This document shows, one piece after another, positions 7,690 to 10,983 of a stretch of DNA of 10,983 nucleotides (positions within the stretch are counted from its first letter, which is position 1; each line of letters begins with the position of its first letter). Under the pieces are notes generated by a model. That model did not search any database, had not been told where the DNA came from, and saw only the letters and a list, made by a program, of their open reading frames with translations. The stretch is from Isohypsibius dastychi. Taxonomy: Eukaryota > Tardigrada > Eutardigrada > Parachela > Isohypsibiidae. Both the position numbers and the translations under genes were made by a program. The stretch covers positions 1 to 10,983 of the forward strand of contig JAQIWT010001390.1 in the NCBI GenBank assembly GCA_034696485.1, written 5' to 3'.

Positions 7690-9158
7690 TTTTTAGCTCT
7701 GTTCTGATGTTGTTAAATCTAAGTTGCATTTCAGCCATGAATTCTGCTGCCCTGAAAAGCAAACAAATTCATCTACACAACAAAACATAGTGTACGTATT
7801 TCAGTATATTCCTTGGGTCCAAACACTTACTTCCGTTCGAATCTGGATTCGGAGTGGAATGTGGCAGATGAAGTCTTCAGCATTTCTTCATCGCGGTTGT
7901 CTCCCGAACAACTTTTTTATACGACTCTCTCAGCAGATTAATTTGCTCTTCAGATTCTTCCTGGCAATACTGAATTCTTCCTGGGATTTCTGTCCTTGTC
8001 CTGGCTTTCAAGTTTGAAGCTTTCCATTTGTTCCTCGTGCGTCCTTGTTAGCTCAGCTATGCTGTCGCGGAAATGTGTCAGATCTTTTACGAAATTCTCC
8101 TGGCTGGTCACCAGTTTCCTTTAGAACTGATCATGAATTTCCCGAACTTCTTGCCCATGTTTGAATTTCAGTTGTGTTAAATCTTCTCTTGATTAGCTTA
8201 GCTGAGACTGGAGTACGTTGTTGTGTTGCTTGATCAGCTGGCTATCCCTCCTCATATCATTTTGCAGCATCTCCATTTTCTAATTTAAAAAACACCTTGA
8301 ATAGTTACATCAGCGTAATTTTAATTGATCATACTTTGTAACCTTCCGACAGTTTATCGAATGATTTTTGGAGATTTCGGTATGCCTGGTTAACTTTGGT
8401 CACATTTTGTGATACAAATGATTCGTGAATTTTTTCCTGTTTATGAAACATTATAGTTATAAAAATTGAAGCCTGATTGTAAATCGTGTTTCACAAACCT
8501 CGTCAACGCGTCGTGTTTTGAGGTCCTCAGTTTCCTCCTTCAAGTTACGAATCGTTTCCGCCTGGGTGATTTCATGGCTTTGTAGTTTCGTTATGAGTGC
8601 TTCCTGTTCTTTGTCAACAGACTGCTCCACCTGTTGCTGAATCTCTTCCAGTGTGGAGATCTGTCGTTGTTGTTTTGAAATGTGCTTTTTCAGCGACTTT
8701 TTTTCTTCTTTAGTGATACCAATATATTTTTTAACTCCCTGATAACTAAATTTGAATAATGGAATTCTGACCGAAAAATATAATGATGACACGCCAGTAA
8801 TTTTAGTTTGCTGGCACGATATTTATCGCTTTTTTCCTGGAGTTGAATCTGTCTGTTTGCAAGGACAGTTTCCGAAGAATTCCAAAGTTGTTCCAACTCA
8901 TTTTGTAGATCACGTGTTTTGGATTTTAGCCGAATGTCTTCTTCATTTTTCCAACGAGCCAACAACTGTACTAACGCGATTTTCTCCTTGTACAAGTTTT
9001 CATAAGAAGATCTGATTCCTTTAATCGCAACTTTAGTTTCCTGATACAAACGAATTCTCCGAACAGCAGACCTTCGAATATAAATATGATTTCGCTACTT
9101 TATCCTCATCCAGTAGTCCAGTTCTTGAGAAAAGAAATCGAGTTGATGAAATGTTTTT
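7690..9158 (-). pseudogene. Decayed multi-exon coiled-coil protein gene
   Basis: Several minus-strand exons encode a continuous heptad-rich helical protein. Likely exons: 9158-9099 (ends LLDEDK), 9040 to about 8793, 8738-8499, 8436-8335 and 8279 onwards. Introns of about 54-62 bp have acceptors such as TATCAG and AAACAG, and donors GTAGCG, GTTTGT and GTATGA. The sequence is rich in Lys, Glu, Gln and Leu with no globular domain seen, so I cannot name a family. The last exon meets TAA at 8195-8193, yet the same frame continues as clear coiled coil to a second TAA at 8123-8121, and then to about 7992. Beyond that, coiled-coil reading persists only by changing frame near 7992, 7972 and 7900. It reaches a good donor (GTAAGT) at 7830 and a further exon at 7751. 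The 8793/8738 junction also fails to keep phase with a GT donor. Two stops plus several single-base losses indicate decay; a truncated working gene ending at 8193 is the alternative. Confidence 0.55.
8193..8195 (-). other. In-frame TAA inside coiled-coil reading
   Basis: The codon follows QSQLS and precedes SREDLTQLKF in the same frame, so a heptad-like helix continues straight through the stop. A CAA-to-TAA substitution would explain it. A second TAA lies in the same frame at 8123-8121. Confidence 0.6.
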
Positions 9159-9674
9159 CTAGTTTCACCATCGGATTCAACAATGTCAGTGTGACTTCCC
9201 TGCTCTAAACTTGGACATGTTAAATGGCATTACTAGCCTGTTTGACAGGCAGAACAGCAACGCAGGAACTAGCCAGTCCTCCTATGCTTAAGGACCCTTT
9301 CGCCTTCCACGTATTAAAGCCATGAAACTGGCTAGCTTTAGAGCGCCATTTTCAATGGTGGAACAAGGCTAACCGGAAGCACTCAAATAGCCATTCTCAG
9401 AGCTGTCAGCAAGCACGCAAAGAGGCACGAATTTCTGGCTCATATTTTAATTAGCAAATTACCGTGAACTAATTAACAGGTTTTATTCAAATTGCTTCTG
9501 TTCTGTAACACCATAAATCTTCCGCCGCAGAGTTGTAAAAAAATAGTCCGAGTATCGAGAATTAATTGACGAGAACGGATAATGAGCAGCATAAAACCAC
9601 AGATCCATGAAAAAACGTACAAAAATTAGAAACTGCACGTAATCGAATAACTGACTACAGAAATTAAAATGAGC
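9159..9674. other. Intergenic stretch between coiled-coil and BEN-like loci
   Basis: No coding exon could be supported, although 5' exons of the coiled-coil gene may lie here. It holds a small perfect hairpin (GCCTGT-TTG-ACAGGC, 9236-9250) and a 9-bp inverted pair (CTAGCCAGT at 9269-9277 with ACTGGCTAG at 9327-9335). It should contain the 3' UTR of the BEN-like gene. Confidence 0.4.
9482..9487 (-). terminator. Candidate polyadenylation signal of the BEN-like gene
   Basis: The plus strand reads TTTATT, giving AATAAA on the minus strand about 190 bases past the TGA at 9677-9675. Spacing and strand suit a 3' UTR end; no downstream element was assessed. Confidence 0.3.
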
Positions 9675-10983
9675 TCACTTTTCCTCATCGCTGGAATTGT
9701 ATTCGGAGTCCGCATTTTCCTTGATCCCTTTTTTCCCGCTTTTCTTTTTGCCGTCCTTCTTCTCGTCATTCATGGACTTGGTGCGGACTTCCATACAATA
9801 TTTCCCAATCCAACCCCGAACCGCGATTTCGCCAGCTGGAAAATGGCCCTTGCTCTTACTCCAGGAATCCATCAGTTCTGAAAAAAATATTTTCAATTGC
9901 GATTTTCGTCTCAGAATAGTTTGCTGCAAATTTACCTTTAATTCGCCCCACTTTTTTCTCATCAACGACTTTCAATCCTTCAGCAACGTTACGTCCCAGC
10001 AGGACAGACGACTTGATTTCCGCTTTATCCATGACCAGATTCATCGCAACTCGAACGGCTTTCGATGGCACATCTTTTGCAAGCATGGCGGCCTGCAAAA
10101 AATAATTTGTTTTTGTAAAAAAATATATAACAAGACCCAAAGAAAAATGCAAAAGGAAACATCGGAAGAAAATGACTTACCAGGATTGGATCTTTCTTCC
10201 CAGCTGTTTTGCCTGCGCTTCCGGTGCCCTCATCGCCACTTCCGCTCTGGCCAAAACTAGCGACATCCGCGATCACTTTGTCGACCTTAAGAAATCAAAA
10301 AAAATATAATAACGTTAAAAACGCTCTTGCAGAGAAGACGTAAAAAAATCACAAAGGAAAATCAGATGTTCAAAATCAGAAATTCGATCGGACAACTGAC
10401 TTGGAATTTTTTGAGCGATATTAATAAAATCAACACTGCAAATAATTTACCTTCAATCCGAGATGATAACTTCGACTGGCTGCGCGATCTTCCGCTGTAA
10501 AGATTCTGGCGCTGAGCTCACTCATATCCTTGAAGAGCTGATCAATTCGATCTCTCTAAAACCACAACAAACAACAAGTTTCAGAGAGAGGGAGTGCAAT
10601 ATTTCCCGTTATTTCTCACCTCGCTACAGAAATGAGCTGGAACTGGTGGTAAAGCGGGAACCATAGTGCCATCCGAATATTTGATCTTGATATTCAACGC
10701 TGTTGAAGCTGGAAGATGCGGTGGCGTTTGGCAATGACAATTCAGCTGCAAAAGGCGATTTTCCAACAGGAATGTCGAACTTTTCCGGAACGTTCTTCAT
10801 GGCATCATTATCAGGCTTAGCTTCCATGGCTTTGGAGCTCATTTCCTGCAAAACAAATCCAGACATGGTCAAACCAAACCACGTTGAAAACACGTTGACG
10901 CACCTTCATTGCAGCTCCCCAGTACTTTTCCCCGCGCTTATTCAACATGTCGAGGCATCCTGGAATGAGGACCGTCTTGCTCA
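9675..10983 (-). CDS. BEN-like domain protein, 3' six exons (5' end outside window)
   Basis: Exons: beyond the window edge to 10904, 10845-10620, 10555-10451, 10285-10181, 10092-9936 and 9877-9675 (TGA). Introns are 58, 64, 165, 88 and 58 bp with good sites. The last two exons fit a BEN domain, a helical fold of chromatin and transcription proteins such as insensitive, BANP and BEND3. AVRVAMNLVMDK is an opening helix, LKVVDEKKVGRIK matches the central Leu-Asp-x-x-Lys-Val-x-x-Ile part, and IAVRGWIGKYCMEVRTK matches the final helix with its conserved Cys and basic end. A phase-1 intron splits the domain. The protein ends in a Lys-rich then acidic tail (ENADSEYNSSDEEK), suiting a nuclear protein. 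Upstream exons are Gly/Ser-rich (GQSGSGDEGTGSAGK) or helical. Exon 10845-10620 is 226 nt between two phase-0 junctions, so it does not hold one frame. Either there is a one-base insertion, or a 46-bp mini-intron (10791-10746, weak GTTCCG donor, good TTTTGCAG acceptor). BEN assignment is by eye. Confidence 0.65.

Noticed and set aside
7831-8195. A variant genetic code (TAA read as Gln, ciliate-like) to explain the in-frame stops
   Set aside because: The F-box gene ends at a TAA and the astacin at a TAG in sensible places, the gene families are animal-like, and frame breaks accompany the stops. Decay is simpler.
8739-8794. A GC-AG intron to rescue the phase at the second coiled-coil junction
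   Set aside because: The site TG|GCGTGT lacks the strong AG|GCAAG context of real GC donors. A one-base change or decay is as likely, so the junction is left open.
9697-10260. Plus-strand open frame of 187 codons
   Set aside because: It runs antisense across two exons and an intron of the BEN-like gene. Its Phe/Leu-rich composition mirrors the Lys/Glu-rich real strand.
1-10983. CRISPR array, tRNA or rRNA genes, bacterial operons
   Set aside because: No regularly spaced repeats, no tRNA cloverleaf or rRNA segment recognised by eye, and the genes have spliceosomal introns.

Overview
The window reads as nuclear DNA from an invertebrate animal. Its genes are split by short GT-AG introns, mostly 50-100 bp, and include an F-box gene, a secreted astacin-type metalloprotease and a gene with a BEN-like domain. 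Together these point to an ecdysozoan-like genome. A tardigrade would fit, but that rests only on family content and intron size and is a weak inference. Nothing looks bacterial: there are no operons and no ribosome binding sites.

Layout. 276-1159: a non-autonomous DNA transposon (MITE-like) with terminal inverted repeats and an 11-bp direct repeat at its ends. 1160-2164: intergenic, with a low-complexity ATCAT-rich stretch. 2165-3171 (minus): a three-exon F-box protein gene that is fully open. 3193-4345: intergenic. 4346-5931 (minus): at least five exons of an astacin zymogen, covering the propeptide, the catalytic domain and an unusual Gly/Ser/Pro-Ala tail, with two single-base frame breaks. 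6819-7082 (plus): a possible small secreted protein whose frame may also break near its end. 7690-9158 (minus): a coiled-coil gene whose 3' half carries in-frame stops and frame breaks, best read as a pseudogene. 9675-10983 (minus): the 3' six exons of a gene that ends in a BEN-like domain and a charged lysine/acidic tail.

All four well-supported loci lie on the minus strand. They show no shared pathway; this looks like ordinary animal gene packing rather than a cluster.

The main anomaly is that single-base frame breaks interrupt otherwise well-conserved reading in the astacin, coiled-coil and BEN-like loci, while the F-box gene is clean. Either several neighbours are decaying, or the assembly retains indel errors. 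The in-frame stops in the coiled-coil locus favour true decay there; the T-run shift in the astacin could be a sequencing error. No convincing novel multi-gene system was found.
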